Positions 8,788-16,785 of a stretch of DNA of 46,771 bases are shown in pieces. Position numbers and translations under genes: made by a program. Positions within the stretch are counted from its first letter, which is position 1, and each line of letters opens with the position of its first letter. A model generated the notes under the pieces. That model saw nothing but the letters and a program-made list of their open reading frames with translations, had not been told where the DNA came from and ran no database searches. Origin of the DNA: Alphaproteobacteria bacterium (GTDB taxonomy: Bacteria > Pseudomonadota > Alphaproteobacteria > SHVZ01). The stretch covers positions 1 to 46,771 of the forward strand of contig VGEH01000017.1 in assembly GCA_016869375.1 (NCBI GenBank), given 5' to 3'.

Positions 8788-9765
8788 ATGCTGGAACGAC
8801 ATCCGCTCTTTCCTGAGGTCGAGCCGCGCGAGACCGGCAATCTCGCGGTCGACAATCGCCACACGCTCTATTGGGAGCGCGTCGGCAATCCCAAGGGCGT
8901 GCCGGCACTGTTCCTGCACGGCGGGCCGGGCGGCGGCATCCGCCCGGCCAACCGGCGCAACTACGATCCGGCCTTCTTCGACGTTACGCTGTTCGACCAG
9001 CGCGGCTGCGGTCGCTCGACGCCGCTCAACGAGCTCGAGGGCAACAACACCCAGAACCTGATCGAAGACATCGAGAAGCTCAGGAAGCATCTTGGCATCG
9101 AAAAATGGCTGGTGACCGGCGGATCTTGGGGAAGCTTCCTGTCGCTCGCCTATGCCCAGGCCTATCCCGAGCGCTGCCTGGGCCTCATCGTGCGCGGCAT
9201 CTTCACCGGCGGCGATGACGAGATCCACTGGTGGTACTACGGCATCCGCAATCTGTTCCCCGAGGCCTGGGAGGCCTTCGCGAACTTCCTGCCGCCGGAG
9301 GAGCGCGGCGACCTGCTCGGCGCCTATTACCGGCGCGTTACTTCCGACGACCCAAAGGTCAATTTCCCGGCAGCGGAAGCGCTCCGCACCTACTCCGGCT
9401 GGACTCAGTCCTTCCGCGCCACCGAGGCCACGGTGAAGTCGCTCCTCTCGCCCGAGATGTGCGTGCCGCTGGCGCGCTTCTTCACGCATTTCTGCGTCAA
9501 CCGCTTCTTCATGCCGCCCGGCGCGCTCATCAATGGCATGCCGAAGATCCGTCATCTGCCCGGCATCATCGTGCAGGGGCGCTACGACGTCGTGACCCGC
9601 GCCGAGATCGCCTACAAGCTCGCGAAGGCCTGGCCCGAGGCCGAGCTGCAGATCGTCATCGAGGCCGGCCACAACTCGACTGAGCCCGTTCTGGCGGAAT
9701 CGCTGACGGCCGCGAGCGAGCGTATGAAGGCACGGCTCGCCGCTGCCGGCCACAAGCCACGCTGA
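8788..9765 (+). CDS. Prolyl aminopeptidase-like serine hydrolase (first copy)
   Basis: A 325-residue alpha/beta-hydrolase of the proline iminopeptidase (S33) family. Hallmarks are FLHGGPGGG (42-50), DQRGCGRSTP (70-79) and the nucleophile motif GGSWGS (Ser113). The acid is probably Asp267 in QGRYDVV and the base His295 in EAGHN. True enzymes remove N-terminal proline from peptides in the cytoplasm. The tandem copy downstream starts within the stop codon of this gene (1-base overlap at 9765), and the two share almost every motif, so they are a duplicated pair. Because both copies sit behind an esterase and an SDR gene, activity on amides or other small compounds is also possible. Confidence 0.88.
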   Translation: MLERHPLFPEVEPRETGNLAVDNRHTLYWERVGNPKGVPALFLHGGPGGGIRPANRRNYDPAFFDVTLFDQRGCGRSTPLNELEGNNTQNLIEDIEKLRKHLGIEKWLVTGGSWGSFLSLAYAQAYPERCLGLIVRGIFTGGDDEIHWWYYGIRNLFPEAWEAFANFLPPEERGDLLGAYYRRVTSDDPKVNFPAAEALRTYSGWTQSFRATEATVKSLLSPEMCVPLARFFTHFCVNRFFMPPGALINGMPKIRHLPGIIVQGRYDVVTRAEIAYKLAKAWPEAELQIVIEAGHNSTEPVLAESLTAASERMKARLAAAGHKPR

Positions 9766-10739
9766 TGGCGACACTTGCGCCCCATCCGCTCTATCCGGAG
9801 ATCGAGCCGCGCGCTTCCGGTCATCTCAAGGTCGACGGAACGCATGCGCTCGCCTGGTGGCGGCTCGGCAACCCGAAGGGTGTGCCGGTCGTCTTCCTGC
9901 ACGGCGGCCCGGGTGGCACGACGCGGCCCTTCTATCGCCGCTTCTACGATCCCGCCTACTACGACATCTGCATGTTCGATCAGCGCGGCGCCGGCGCGTC
10001 CACGCCGAATGCCGAGCTCAAGGACAACACGACCTGGCATCTCGTCGACGACATCGAGAAGCTGAGAGAGCATTTCGGCGTCGAGAAATGGCTCGTCAGC
10101 GGCGGCTCATGGGGCTCGACGCTCTCGATGGTCTATGCGATCGCGCATCCGGATCGCTGCCTCGGCCTGGCGATGAGCGGCATCACCATCGGCGAGCCCG
10201 AGAATATCCGCTTCTGGTTCCACGGCATCGGCAACGTCTTTCCGGAGGCATGGGACGCGTTCTCCAGCTTTATCCCCGAGGCCGAGCGTGGCGACCTGCT
10301 CGCCGCGTACCACAAGCGGGTGGTCGATCCGGACCCGAAGGTGCATCTGCCGGCCGCCATCGCGCTTCGCACCTTCTCAGGCAAGACGCAGTCCTTCGAT
10401 GCCAAGCCGGAGATGGTGAATGCGTTGCTCGCGCCGGAGCTCTGCGTGCCGTTGGCGCGCTTCTTCACCCATTACGTGACTCAGGATTCCTTCCTGAAAC
10501 CGAACCACATTCTCGACAACCTCGCGAAGATCCGTCACCTGCCCTGCATCCTGGTGCAGGGCCGCTACGACGTGGTGACGCGCCCGCTGCTCGCCTGGCG
10601 GCTGCATCGGGCCTGGCCGGAGTCGGAGATGTTCTTCGTGAACGAGGCCGGGCACAACACGACGGAATCGCCGATGGCCGAGACCATGTGCGCCGCCTTC
10701 GAGCGCATGAAGGATAGGCTGAAGGCGAGGGGATGCTGA
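9765..10739 (+). CDS. Prolyl aminopeptidase-like serine hydrolase (second copy)
   Basis: A 324-residue paralog of the preceding gene with FLHGGPGG (44-51), DQRGAGASTP (72-81), GGSWGS (Ser115) and a C-terminal QGRYDVV/EAGHN pair providing Asp and His. The DQRG-C-G-RS motif of the first copy, usual in the family, is changed here to DQRG-A-G-AS, which lies near the active site and may reflect a different substrate preference. It ends the operon: 83 bases follow before the next gene. No signal peptide is present, so both copies are cytoplasmic. Confidence 0.88.
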   Translation: MATLAPHPLYPEIEPRASGHLKVDGTHALAWWRLGNPKGVPVVFLHGGPGGTTRPFYRRFYDPAYYDICMFDQRGAGASTPNAELKDNTTWHLVDDIEKLREHFGVEKWLVSGGSWGSTLSMVYAIAHPDRCLGLAMSGITIGEPENIRFWFHGIGNVFPEAWDAFSSFIPEAERGDLLAAYHKRVVDPDPKVHLPAAIALRTFSGKTQSFDAKPEMVNALLAPELCVPLARFFTHYVTQDSFLKPNHILDNLAKIRHLPCILVQGRYDVVTRPLLAWRLHRAWPESEMFFVNEAGHNTTESPMAETMCAAFERMKDRLKARGC

Positions 10740-10822
10740 GTCTGAACCGGAACACCTTGCGGCAGCTCGCGCCGCGTCGCAGTCTCAACCTCGAATGTAG
10801 GTATTCCTGAAAGTGTCGGTTC

Positions 10823-11446
10823 ATGGCTGACGTCACGCGGAGAGCGTTCGTGGGCCTTGCCGTCGCGACGGCGAGCGTTGCGCTTCCCCTCGACAGCACA
10901 CAAGGAGCTTCGACCGTGGCAGATGCCAAACTGAAGGAGGCGCTGGAGACTATCTTCGGCGCCCACATGGAGGCCGAGCTATCCGGCGATCTCGACAAGA
11001 CGCTGGCGACCATGGCGCCCGATCCGCATCTGGTGAACGTGCCGACGATGGTAGGCGGCCAGGGTCCCCAGGCCGTGAGGACGTTCTACGCCAATCGACT
11101 GATCGGCCAGTTCTTCCCACCCGACGTTAAGTTCGAAACGATATCGCGGACCTACAGCAGCGAGCGGCTTGTCGACGAACTCATCATTTCCTTCACTCAC
11201 ACCACCAAGATGGATTGGATGCTCCCGGGCCTGAAGCCGACCGGCAAGTTTGTCGAAGTCGCCTTCGTCGTCATCGTTGGAATCGAGAACGGCAAGGTCT
11301 CGTACGAGCACATCCTATGGGATCAGGCGAACGTGCTGGTGCAGCTCGGTCTCCTCGATCCGACCGGCCTGCCTGTCACCGGCGCCGGAGCGGCGGCGAA
11401 GCTCAGAAATCCCTCCCTTCCGGACCCCTTCTTCCGCGAAGGATGA
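10823..11446 (+). CDS. Tat-exported NTF2/SnoaL-like protein
   Basis: A 207-residue protein whose N-terminus has a twin-arginine signal (TRRAF at 5-9, then a hydrophobic stretch to about residue 25). The mature part resembles the SnoaL/NTF2 cone fold: an N-terminal helix with IFGAHMEAELSGDLDKTL, then MAPDPHLVNVP, and a strand segment with SFTHTTKMDWMLPGL. These small folds serve as hydrolases, isomerases or binding proteins; no catalytic set can be named here. Export in folded form would fit a cofactor- or ligand-bound periplasmic protein. It is a single gene with an 82-base upstream gap and a hairpin just downstream. Confidence 0.75.
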   Translation: MADVTRRAFVGLAVATASVALPLDSTQGASTVADAKLKEALETIFGAHMEAELSGDLDKTLATMAPDPHLVNVPTMVGGQGPQAVRTFYANRLIGQFFPPDVKFETISRTYSSERLVDELIISFTHTTKMDWMLPGLKPTGKFVEVAFVVIVGIENGKVSYEHILWDQANVLVQLGLLDPTGLPVTGAGAAAKLRNPSLPDPFFREG

Positions 11447-11460
11447 GGCGGACCGGCGCC

Positions 11461-11491
11461 ACCTGCCCTCCACGCGATGGGGAGGGCAGGT
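11461..11491. terminator. Hairpin between convergent genes
   Basis: ACCTGCCCTCC (11461-11471) pairs perfectly with GGAGGGCAGGT (11481-11491), an 11-base-pair stem with a 9-base loop. It lies between the stops of the NTF2-like gene (+) and ahpD (-). No long T run follows on either strand, so this is a candidate bidirectional transcription stop rather than a textbook intrinsic terminator. Confidence 0.5.
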
Positions 11492-11508
11492 AACGATGGT
11501 GCGTCGTG

Positions 11509-12060
11509 TTACGCCGCTGCCTTCATCTCGCCCTGCAGCGCCGCTTCGCCGCCGAGTGTGGCGGCGACGGCATGCACGGTGGCGGCGATGCGGGCGACCG
11601 CCTGGATCTGCTCGGCGGTGGCGCCGTGGCTGCGCAGGGTCTTCTCGTGGGAGTCCATGCACATGCCGCAGCCATTGACCGCCGAGACCGCGGTCGACCA
11701 CAGCTCGAAGTCGATCTTGTCGACCCCGGGCTTCGCCAGCGCATTCATCCGGAGCTTCGCCGGCATCGTCTTGTAGTCCGACGCCGACACCAGATGGGTG
11801 AAGCGGTAATAGACATTGGTCATCGCCATGATGGCCGCTGCCGTCTTCGCCGCTTCGAGCGCTTCCGCCGAGAGCTTAGGCCCGAACTCGGCGGTGATCG
11901 ACTGGATCACCTCCGGGTTGCGGGACGCGATCGCCGAGGCGATGAACGCGCCCGCGCGCTGCTGCTCGGTCAGAGCCGCTTCCGTCGCCAGGGACGAGAG
12001 GTTGAGCCTCAGATCCTTGGCGTAGTCGGGAAGCCGCGACTTCAGGGTTTCGAGGCTCAT
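11509..12060 (-). CDS. ahpD: Alkyl hydroperoxidase AhpD
   Basis: A 183-residue AhpD-family (carboxymuconolactone decarboxylase-fold) peroxidase. The catalytic set Glu119-x11-Cys131-x2-Cys134-x3-His138 is intact (FEL...[11 protein letters not shown]). In mycobacteria AhpD passes electrons from a lipoylated protein to AhpC; the position here, 2 bases behind ahpC, supports the same role. The open frame continues upstream through ahpC in another frame, but the protein family begins at MSLETLK, so I start at 12060. Transcription probably comes from the divergent oxyR-ahpC region, making the gene peroxide-inducible. Confidence 0.95.
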   Translation of the reverse strand: MSLETLKSRLPDYAKDLRLNLSSLATEAALTEQQRAGAFIASAIASRNPEVIQSITAEFGPKLSAEALEAAKTAAAIMAMTNVYYRFTHLVSASDYKTMPAKLRMNALAKPGVDKIDFELWSTAVSAVNGCGMCMDSHEKTLRSHGATAEQIQAVARIAATVHAVAATLGGEAALQGEMKAAA

Positions 12061-12062
12061 GA

Positions 12063-12605
12063 TCAGGCCGCCGGACGCAGGACGTCCTCGCCTTTCTGCC
12101 AGTTGCAGGGGCAGAGCTCGTCGGTCTGCAGCGCGTCGAGGACGCGCAGGACCTCCTGCGGATTGCGGCCCACCGAGAGGTCGTTGACCGAGGCGAAGCG
12201 GATGACGCCTTCCGGATCGACGACAAAGGTCGCGCGCAGCGCTACGCCTTCCTTCTTGTCGAGGATGCCGAGCTGCTGCGAGAGCTCGCGCTTGATGTCG
12301 GCGAGCATCGGGAAGGGCAGGTCCTTCAGGTCGGCGTGGTCGTTGCGCCATGCCAGATGCACGAACTCGGAGTCGGTCGAGACGCCGTAGACCACCGCGT
12401 CGCGATCCTTGAACTCGCCCGAGAGCTTGCCGAAGGCGGCGATCTCGGTCGGGCAGACGAAGGTGAAGTCCTTCGGCCAGAAGAACACGACCTTCCACTT
12501 GCCGGCATCGCTCTTCTCGGTGAAGTCGGCGAAGGCGGTCTTGATGTCGCGGGAGACGACGCCCTTGAGGGCGAAAGAGGGGAAGTTGTCGCCGACGGTC
12601 AGCAT
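12063..12605 (-). CDS. ahpC: Peroxiredoxin AhpC
   Basis: A 180-residue two-cysteine peroxiredoxin that reduces hydrogen peroxide and alkyl hydroperoxides in the cytoplasm. The peroxidatic cysteine is Cys51 in FTFVCPTE; the resolving cysteine is in DELCPCNW (Cys165 or Cys167). This spacing is as in the AhpC type paired with AhpD rather than with the flavoprotein AhpF, and no ahpF is present. It is the first gene of ahpC-ahpD, divergent from oxyR with a 105-base gap that contains a perfect 14-base palindrome, a likely OxyR-responsive control region. Confidence 0.96.
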   Translation of the reverse strand: MLTVGDNFPSFALKGVVSRDIKTAFADFTEKSDAGKWKVVFFWPKDFTFVCPTEIAAFGKLSGEFKDRDAVVYGVSTDSEFVHLAWRNDHADLKDLPFPMLADIKRELSQQLGILDKKEGVALRATFVVDPEGVIRFASVNDLSVGRNPQEVLRVLDALQTDELCPCNWQKGEDVLRPAA

Positions 12606-12675
12606 GGAGACGCTCCTTGGTTGCGATTGCGAATTGGAATGGGTTTAAATTAGGAAGCGTCAATTGATCGGTCCA

Positions 12676-12689
12676 ATGAGATATCTCAT
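12676..12689. promoter_or_regulatory. Palindromic candidate OxyR operator
   Basis: ATGAGATATCTCAT is a perfect 14-base inverted repeat in the gap between ahpC (minus strand) and oxyR (plus strand), 21 bases before the oxyR ATG. A wider pair, CCAAT at 12673-12677 and ATTGG at 12698-12702, surrounds it. LysR-type regulators bind such dyads in divergent promoter regions, so this is the best candidate OxyR site. It is not a clear match to the long E. coli OxyR consensus; assignment is by position and symmetry. Confidence 0.5.
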
Positions 12690-12710
12690 ACAGTATAATT
12701 GGAAATTCCG

Positions 12711-13655
12711 ATGACAAGACAGCCCACCCTCCGCCAGCTCCACTACCTCGATGCCCTTGCACGGGCAGGGCATTTCGGCCGCGCCGCGGAGGCGGCGAAC
12801 GTCACCCAGTCGACCCTGAGCGCCGCGCTCAAGGACCTCGAGACCACCCTCGGCGTCACCCTTGTCGACCGCGGCAAGCGCCGGGTCGTCTTCACCCCGG
12901 CCGGCGAGGAGGTGCTGCGCCGCGGGCGCCAGCTCCTCGAGGGGGCCGAGGAGCTGGTCGCGGCGGCGACGGCGGCGCAGGCGCCGCTCTCCGGGCTGCT
13001 TCGCCTCGGTGTGATCCCGACCATCGGCCCCTTCCTGCTGCCTCGCGTGCTGCCCGGACTTCGTCGCGCCTTCCCCAAGCTCAAGCTGGTGCTGGTCGAG
13101 GACCAGACGGCGCGCATCGTCGATCAGCTCGAGTCCGGCGCGCTCGACGTGCTGCTTCTGGCGCTGCCCTGCGACTGCGGCGGCGCCGAGACCATGGATC
13201 TGTTCGAGGACGAGTTCCTGACGACCCTGCCCAAGACGCACGCCCTAGCATCTCTCGACGCCGTTCCGCCCGATCGCCTCGCCGAGGAGCCTCTGCTGCT
13301 GCTCCAGGAGGGCCATTGCCTCCGCTCGCACGCGCTGTCGGTCTGCAACTTCACCGATCCGGCGCTGGGGCCGGCGGTCGAGGCGACGAGCCTGCACACG
13401 CTGGTGCAGATGGTCGATGGCGGCCTCGGCGTCACGCTGCTGCCGCGCATGGCGGTCGATGCCGGGATCCTGAGAGGAACCAGCCTCGTGACGCGGCCGC
13501 TCGACGCCGATCCAAGGTCGCGGGCGATCGGGCTCGCCTGGCGGCGCGGCACCGGACGGCGGAAGGACTTCGATCTGCTGGGGCGGACGATCGCCCAGCT
13601 TCAGCGCGAGAAGAGCGCCCCGGCCAGCCGGAAGAGCCAGCGCAGCAACCAGTAG
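12711..13655 (+). CDS. oxyR: Peroxide-sensing LysR regulator OxyR
   Basis: A 314-residue LysR-type regulator. The N-terminal winged helix-turn-helix includes [23 protein letters not shown] (21-43, abbreviated), and the effector domain carries the OxyR redox pair: Cys203 and Cys212 in [12 protein letters not shown], with the same 8-residue spacing as E. coli Cys199/Cys208. Oxidation to a disulfide would switch it to an activator of the divergent ahpC-ahpD operon. A TTG at 12699 would add four residues, but the ATG at 12711 is the better start. Its 3' end overlaps a candidate small gene on the other strand by 55 bases. Confidence 0.95.
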   Translation: MTRQPTLRQLHYLDALARAGHFGRAAEAANVTQSTLSAALKDLETTLGVTLVDRGKRRVVFTPAGEEVLRRGRQLLEGAEELVAAATAAQAPLSGLLRLGVIPTIGPFLLPRVLPGLRRAFPKLKLVLVEDQTARIVDQLESGALDVLLLALPCDCGGAETMDLFEDEFLTTLPKTHALASLDAVPPDRLAEEPLLLLQEGHCLRSHALSVCNFTDPALGPAVEATSLHTLVQMVDGGLGVTLLPRMAVDAGILRGTSLVTRPLDADPRSRAIGLAWRRGTGRRKDFDLLGRTIAQLQREKSAPASRKSQRSNQ

Positions 13656-13846
13656 CCGGCGAGGCCGCCGGTCGCGAGCGCGGCCATGCCGAGGCCGTAA
13701 CGCGCCCAGGGCATCGACTCCGCCCAGGGCTGATGCCGGCTCCACCCGTCGATGACGCGCGAGCAGGCATAGCCGATGGTCGGCGCGAGCAGGAAAGAGA
13801 AGAAGAGAGCGACCCGCCGGTAGCGGCCGCCGTCGGACTCGCTAAT
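13601..13846 (-). CDS. Small two-helix membrane protein, apparently with an ATT start
   Basis: An 81-residue frame that has no ATG, GTG or TTG at its 5' end. Read from ATT at 13846 (overlapping the stop of the upstream gene in the string ATTAG), it gives ISESDGGRYRR, a hydrophobic helix (VALFFSFLLAPTIGYA), a tryptophan-rich loop (DGWSRHQPWAESMPWARY) and a second helix ([18 protein letters not shown]), then [11 protein letters not shown]. Nearly every codon ends in G or C, as in neighbouring genes, and the hydrophobic/charged layout is that of a real inner-membrane protein. The only in-frame ATG (in AESMP) would delete the first helix. It is read behind the 78-residue gene and overlaps the oxyR 3' end antisense by 55 bases. 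Function unknown. Confidence 0.5.
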   Translation of the reverse strand: MSESDGGRYRRVALFFSFLLAPTIGYACSRVIDGWSRHQPWAESMPWARYGLGMAALATGGLAGYWLLRWLFRLAGALFSR

Positions 13847-14078
13847 GACGGGTCTTCATCCGCGCGACGCGGCGCTCGACCTCGGCCAGGATCTCGGCCT
13901 TCTGGCGGCTGTTGCCGGCCATCGCCTGCTGGAAGAGCCGCACGGCCTCACTCGGCTTCGACGGCAGCCCGAGATGAGCGCGGGCAATGCGCTCGGCCGA
14001 ATCCAGCACATCCGGGTCCATCCTCCGACGGAGCTCGGCGATCTGCTTCATGACTTCGTCGCGCGGCTTGCTGGCCAT
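13842..14078 (-). CDS. Small conserved-looking hypothetical protein
   Basis: A 78-residue soluble protein of charged helices: DEVMKQIAELRRRMDP, DSAERIARAHLG, SEAVRLFQQAMAGNSRQKAEILAEVERRVARM. No membrane segment or catalytic motif is seen. The frame can extend 7 residues upstream (14099), but the ATG at 14078 (MASKPRD) gives a more natural N-terminus. Codon bias matches its neighbours. It precedes, and by a few bases overlaps, the candidate two-helix membrane protein, so the two may be co-translated. I do not recognise the family. Confidence 0.65.
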   Translation of the reverse strand: MASKPRDEVMKQIAELRRRMDPDVLDSAERIARAHLGLPSKPSEAVRLFQQAMAGNSRQKAEILAEVERRVARMKTRH

Positions 14079-14147
14079 GGCGGGGCGAGGAGAGCACACG
14101 GACCCTGACGACGCAAGGCAAGGTCTGGTGTTAAGCTCGCGTCAGCC

Positions 14148-14573
14148 ATGAAGTGCTGCGTTTGCGATGAGCCCGCCGTCGCCAGTTTCGGGGTCCAGTC
14201 TGCGGCCGTTGCCCGCTATCCCGAGGCCAAGCGCACCTACTATGCGTATAACGAGCAGGAGCACGACAGGCTGCTGGTGTTCTGCGCCCCGCACTTCGAA
14301 TCGGCGGCCTTGAGCTGGCCGGGCCTGATCGGCAATCCCGTGCAGCCTGTTCATCGCGCCGCCGAGTCAGGCTGGGCGGTAATCGAGAAGGTGCGCCAGC
14401 GCCTGCGCGACCCGGCGATCCGGCTCAAGGTCATGCTGCTCTGGCGGCAGGCCTCGCGGCGCTGGGGTCTCTCGGCGCCGGAGGCGAGGAAGCGCGCAAA
14501 ACGCTACCCGGTGACCCGCCGGCGGATCGAGCTGATCCGCCAGCTGATGGCGGTCCAGAAGGCCGTACCGTAG
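14148..14573 (+). CDS. Hypothetical protein with N-terminal cysteine pair motif
   Basis: A 141-residue protein. The N-terminus has MKCCVCDEPA, and about 40 residues later FCAPHFE, together a C-x2-C...C-x2-H set that could bind zinc. The C-terminal half is strongly basic and helical, with RLRDPAIRLKVMLLWRQASRRWG and a run of Arg/Lys up to RRRIELIRQL. A nucleic-acid-binding role is conceivable but unproven. It stands alone, divergent from the 78-residue gene with a 69-base gap. I do not recognise a named family. Confidence 0.65.
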   Translation: MKCCVCDEPAVASFGVQSAAVARYPEAKRTYYAYNEQEHDRLLVFCAPHFESAALSWPGLIGNPVQPVHRAAESGWAVIEKVRQRLRDPAIRLKVMLLWRQASRRWGLSAPEARKRAKRYPVTRRRIELIRQLMAVQKAVP

Positions 14574-14680
14574 GGCTCCGCCGAGCCCCGAGTTTCATTG
14601 CAGGCGCCTCCGCCTTGGGGCAAGCTTCCCTCGGCTCCGGCCTCGGTTTGGCCGTCCCAATTGCAAGTCCAAGAACGCTT

Positions 14681-14704
14681 CACTTTGTGCTCCAAGATAA
14701 AGTG
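14681..14704. repeat. Inverted repeat upstream of small basic protein gene
   Basis: CACTTT (14681-14686) and AAAGTG (14699-14704) form an inverted repeat separated by 12 bases, 18 bases before the ATG at 14723 and just upstream of its GGGGAGGA ribosome-binding site. This spacing suits a dimeric regulator binding over a promoter. No regulator is assigned. Confidence 0.3.
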
Positions 14705-14722
14705 CAGAAGAGGGGAGGACGC

Positions 14723-14932
14723 ATGCGGACCAAGGTTGCCACCAAGCGACGGGCATCTCCGGCGCAGTCGCGCACACCGGCGAAGAAGCCGGGCAGCGCC
14801 GATCGGCTGCGCGCGCTCGCGCGGCGATGCCGGGTTGTCGCCGAGGACACGGCGATGCCGGAGATCAGCCAGGAGCTGACGCATATTGCGGACGCCCTTG
14901 AGGACGAAGCGGACACCCTCGCCAGAAAATAG
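14723..14932 (+). CDS. Small basic/acidic helical protein
   Basis: A 69-residue protein. The first 25 residues are rich in Lys/Arg/Ala/Pro (KVATKRRASPAQ, TPAKKPGS). The rest forms helices with an acidic end (ELTHIADALEDEADTL). The frame runs upstream to 14615, but the ATG at 14723 has a strong AGGGGAGGA ribosome-binding site and sensible start. It lies 8 bases before the oxidoreductase operon and could be co-transcribed with it. A basic tail plus helical body recalls small nucleoid- or phasin-like proteins, but no family is recognised. Confidence 0.6.
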   Translation: MRTKVATKRRASPAQSRTPAKKPGSADRLRALARRCRVVAEDTAMPEISQELTHIADALEDEADTLARK

Positions 14933-14940
14933 CGTCCGGC

Positions 14941-16785
14941 ATGCCCGCCGGACCTGGCTCCGGCGGTCGGAAGCGGATCCGCTGGAGCAGTCAAGTGCAA
15001 GCCACCGACATCAAGCAACCCGACTACTTCCACAAGGTCGTCGACTGCCAATGGGCCTGCCCGGCGCACACGCCGGTGCCGGAATACATCCGGCTGATCG
15101 CCGCCGGCCGCTACGCCGATGCGTACATGGTCAATTGGAAGTCGAACGTCTTCCCCGGCATCCTCGGGCGCACCTGCGACCGGCCATGCGAGCCCGCCTG
15201 CCGGCGCGGCCGCGTCGAGGCCGAGCCGGTGGCGATCTGCCGTCTCAAGCGCGTCGCCGCCGACTTCAAGGGCGATGTCGGCGGGCTGATGCCGGCGCCG
15301 AACGCGCCGAAGAACGGCAAGAAGGTCGCGCTCATCGGCGCCGGCCCAGCGTCGCTGACCGTGGTCCGCGATCTCGTGCCGCTGGGCTATCACTGCGTTG
15401 TCTACGATTCCGATCCCAAGGCCGGCGGCATGATCCGCAGCCAGATCCCGCGCTTCCGTCTTCCGGAAGAGGTCATCGACGAGGAGGTCGGCTACATCAC
15501 CGATCTCGGCAATGTCGAGCTGAAGCTCGGGAATCGCGTCGATAGCCTGAAGGCGCTGCTGGCCGAGGATTACGACGCGATTTTCGTCGGCTCCGGCGCG
15601 CCGCGCGGCCGCGATCTCGAGATTCCGGGCCGCCAGGAAGCGGCGAAGAACATCCATATCGGCATCGACTGGCTCTCCAACGTCTCCTTCGGTCACATCG
15701 ACAAGATCGGCAGGCGCGTGATCGTGCTCGGCGGCGGCAACACCGCGATGGATTGCTGCCGCTCCTCCAAGCGCCTCGGCGGCGAGGAGGTGACCGTCGT
15801 CGTCCGCTCCGGCTTCGAGGAGATGAAGGCCTCGCCCTGGGAGAAGGAAGACGCCCAGCACGAAGGCATCCCAATCAAGAACTTCCTTGTGCCCAAGGCC
15901 TTCATCCACGACAACGGCAAGCTCAAAGGCATGTCCTTCGAGAAGGTCGCGGCGAAGAAGGACGAGAAGGGCCGGCGCGAGCTGGTGCCGACCGGCGAGC
16001 CCGAGGTGATCATCGAATGCGACGACGTGCTGGTGGCGATCGGCCAGGAGAACGCCTTCCCCTGGATCGAGCGCGACATCGGCATGGAGTTCGACCGCTG
16101 GGGCATGCCCAAGGTCGATCCCAAGACCATGCAGTCGACGATCCCGAAGGTGTTCTTCGGCGGCGATGCCGCCTTCGGGCCGAAGAACATCATCTGGGCG
16201 GTCGCCCACGGCCATGACGCCGCGATCTCGATCGACAAGATGCTGAACGGCGAGGACCTCTCCGTGCGTCCGCCGCCGGGCGTCACTGTCGCCTCGCAGA
16301 AGATGGGCATCCACGAGTGGAGCTACGACAACGACATCTCGGCGGCGCTTCGCAACAAGGTGCCGTGGCGCGATCTCGGCACGACGCTCAAGGACATCAA
16401 GGTCGAGGTCGAGCTGGGATTCGATGCGAAGCTCGGCTATGCCGAGACGCAGCGCTGCCTCAACTGCGACGTCCAGACCGTCTTCGCCCGCAACCTCTGC
16501 ATCGAATGCGATGCCTGCGTCGACATCTGCCCGGTCGACTGCATCACCTTCACCGCCAACGGCGAAGAGGATGAGCTGCGCGGTCGGCTGACCCAGCCGG
16601 CGATGAACAAGACCCAGGACCTCTATATCTCCGACGTTCTCAAGACCGGCCGCATCATGGCCAAGGACGAGGACGTCTGCCTTCACTGCGGACTCTGTGC
16701 CGAGCGTTGCCCGACCGGTGCGTGGGACATGCAGAAATTCCTTATCGAGATGACTCACGCGGGTGCCGCATGCCGAAGCCGCTAG
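14941..16785 (+). CDS. GltD-like FAD/NAD(P) oxidoreductase with ferredoxin domain, partner of 2-oxoacid oxidoreductase
   Basis: A 614-residue multidomain iron-sulfur flavoprotein. Residues about 30-110 carry the cysteine-rich domain of the glutamate synthase small subunit/dihydropyrimidine dehydrogenase type (Cys36, Cys40, Cys79, Cys83, Cys87, Cys100). An FAD fold starts at ALIGAGPA (130-137) and an NAD(P) fold at VLGGGNTAMDCC (about 262-273). The C-terminal part has a two-cluster ferredoxin: CIECDACVDICP (Cys520/523/526/530) and CLHCGLCAERCP (Cys580/583/586/590), plus an extra CLNC (506/509). It is followed, with a 16-base overlap, by the alpha and then beta subunits of a 2-oxoacid:acceptor oxidoreductase. 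I infer that it moves electrons between NAD(P)H and that enzyme, in place of free ferredoxin. It is not a GltD, since no gltB is nearby. Confidence 0.88.
   Translation: MPAGPGSGGRKRIRWSSQVQATDIKQPDYFHKVVDCQWACPAHTPVPEYIRLIAAGRYADAYMVNWKSNVFPGILGRTCDRPCEPACRRGRVEAEPVAICRLKRVAADFKGDVGGLMPAPNAPKNGKKVALIGAGPASLTVVRDLVPLGYHCVVYDSDPKAGGMIRSQIPRFRLPEEVIDEEVGYITDLGNVELKLGNRVDSLKALLAEDYDAIFVGSGAPRGRDLEIPGRQEAAKNIHIGIDWLSNVSFGHIDKIGRRVIVLGGGNTAMDCCRSSKRLGGEEVTVVVRSGFEEMKASPWEKEDAQHEGIPIKNFLVPKAFIHDNGKLKGMSFEKVAAKKDEKGRRELVPTGEPEVIIECDDVLVAIGQENAFPWIERDIGMEFDRWGMPKVDPKTMQSTIPKVFFGGDAAFGPKNIIWAVAHGHDAAISIDKMLNGEDLSVRPPPGVTVASQKMGIHEWSYDNDISAALRNKVPWRDLGTTLKDIKVEVELGFDAKLGYAETQRCLNCDVQTVFARNLCIECDACVDICPVDCITFTANGEEDELRGRLTQPAMNKTQDLYISDVLKTGRIMAKDEDVCLHCGLCAERCPTGAWDMQKFLIEMTHAGAACRSR

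Noticed and set aside
14680-16758. 692-codon minus-strand frame antisense to the flavoprotein gene
   Set aside because: Length comes from high GC; the plus strand has all cysteine and nucleotide-binding motifs in order.
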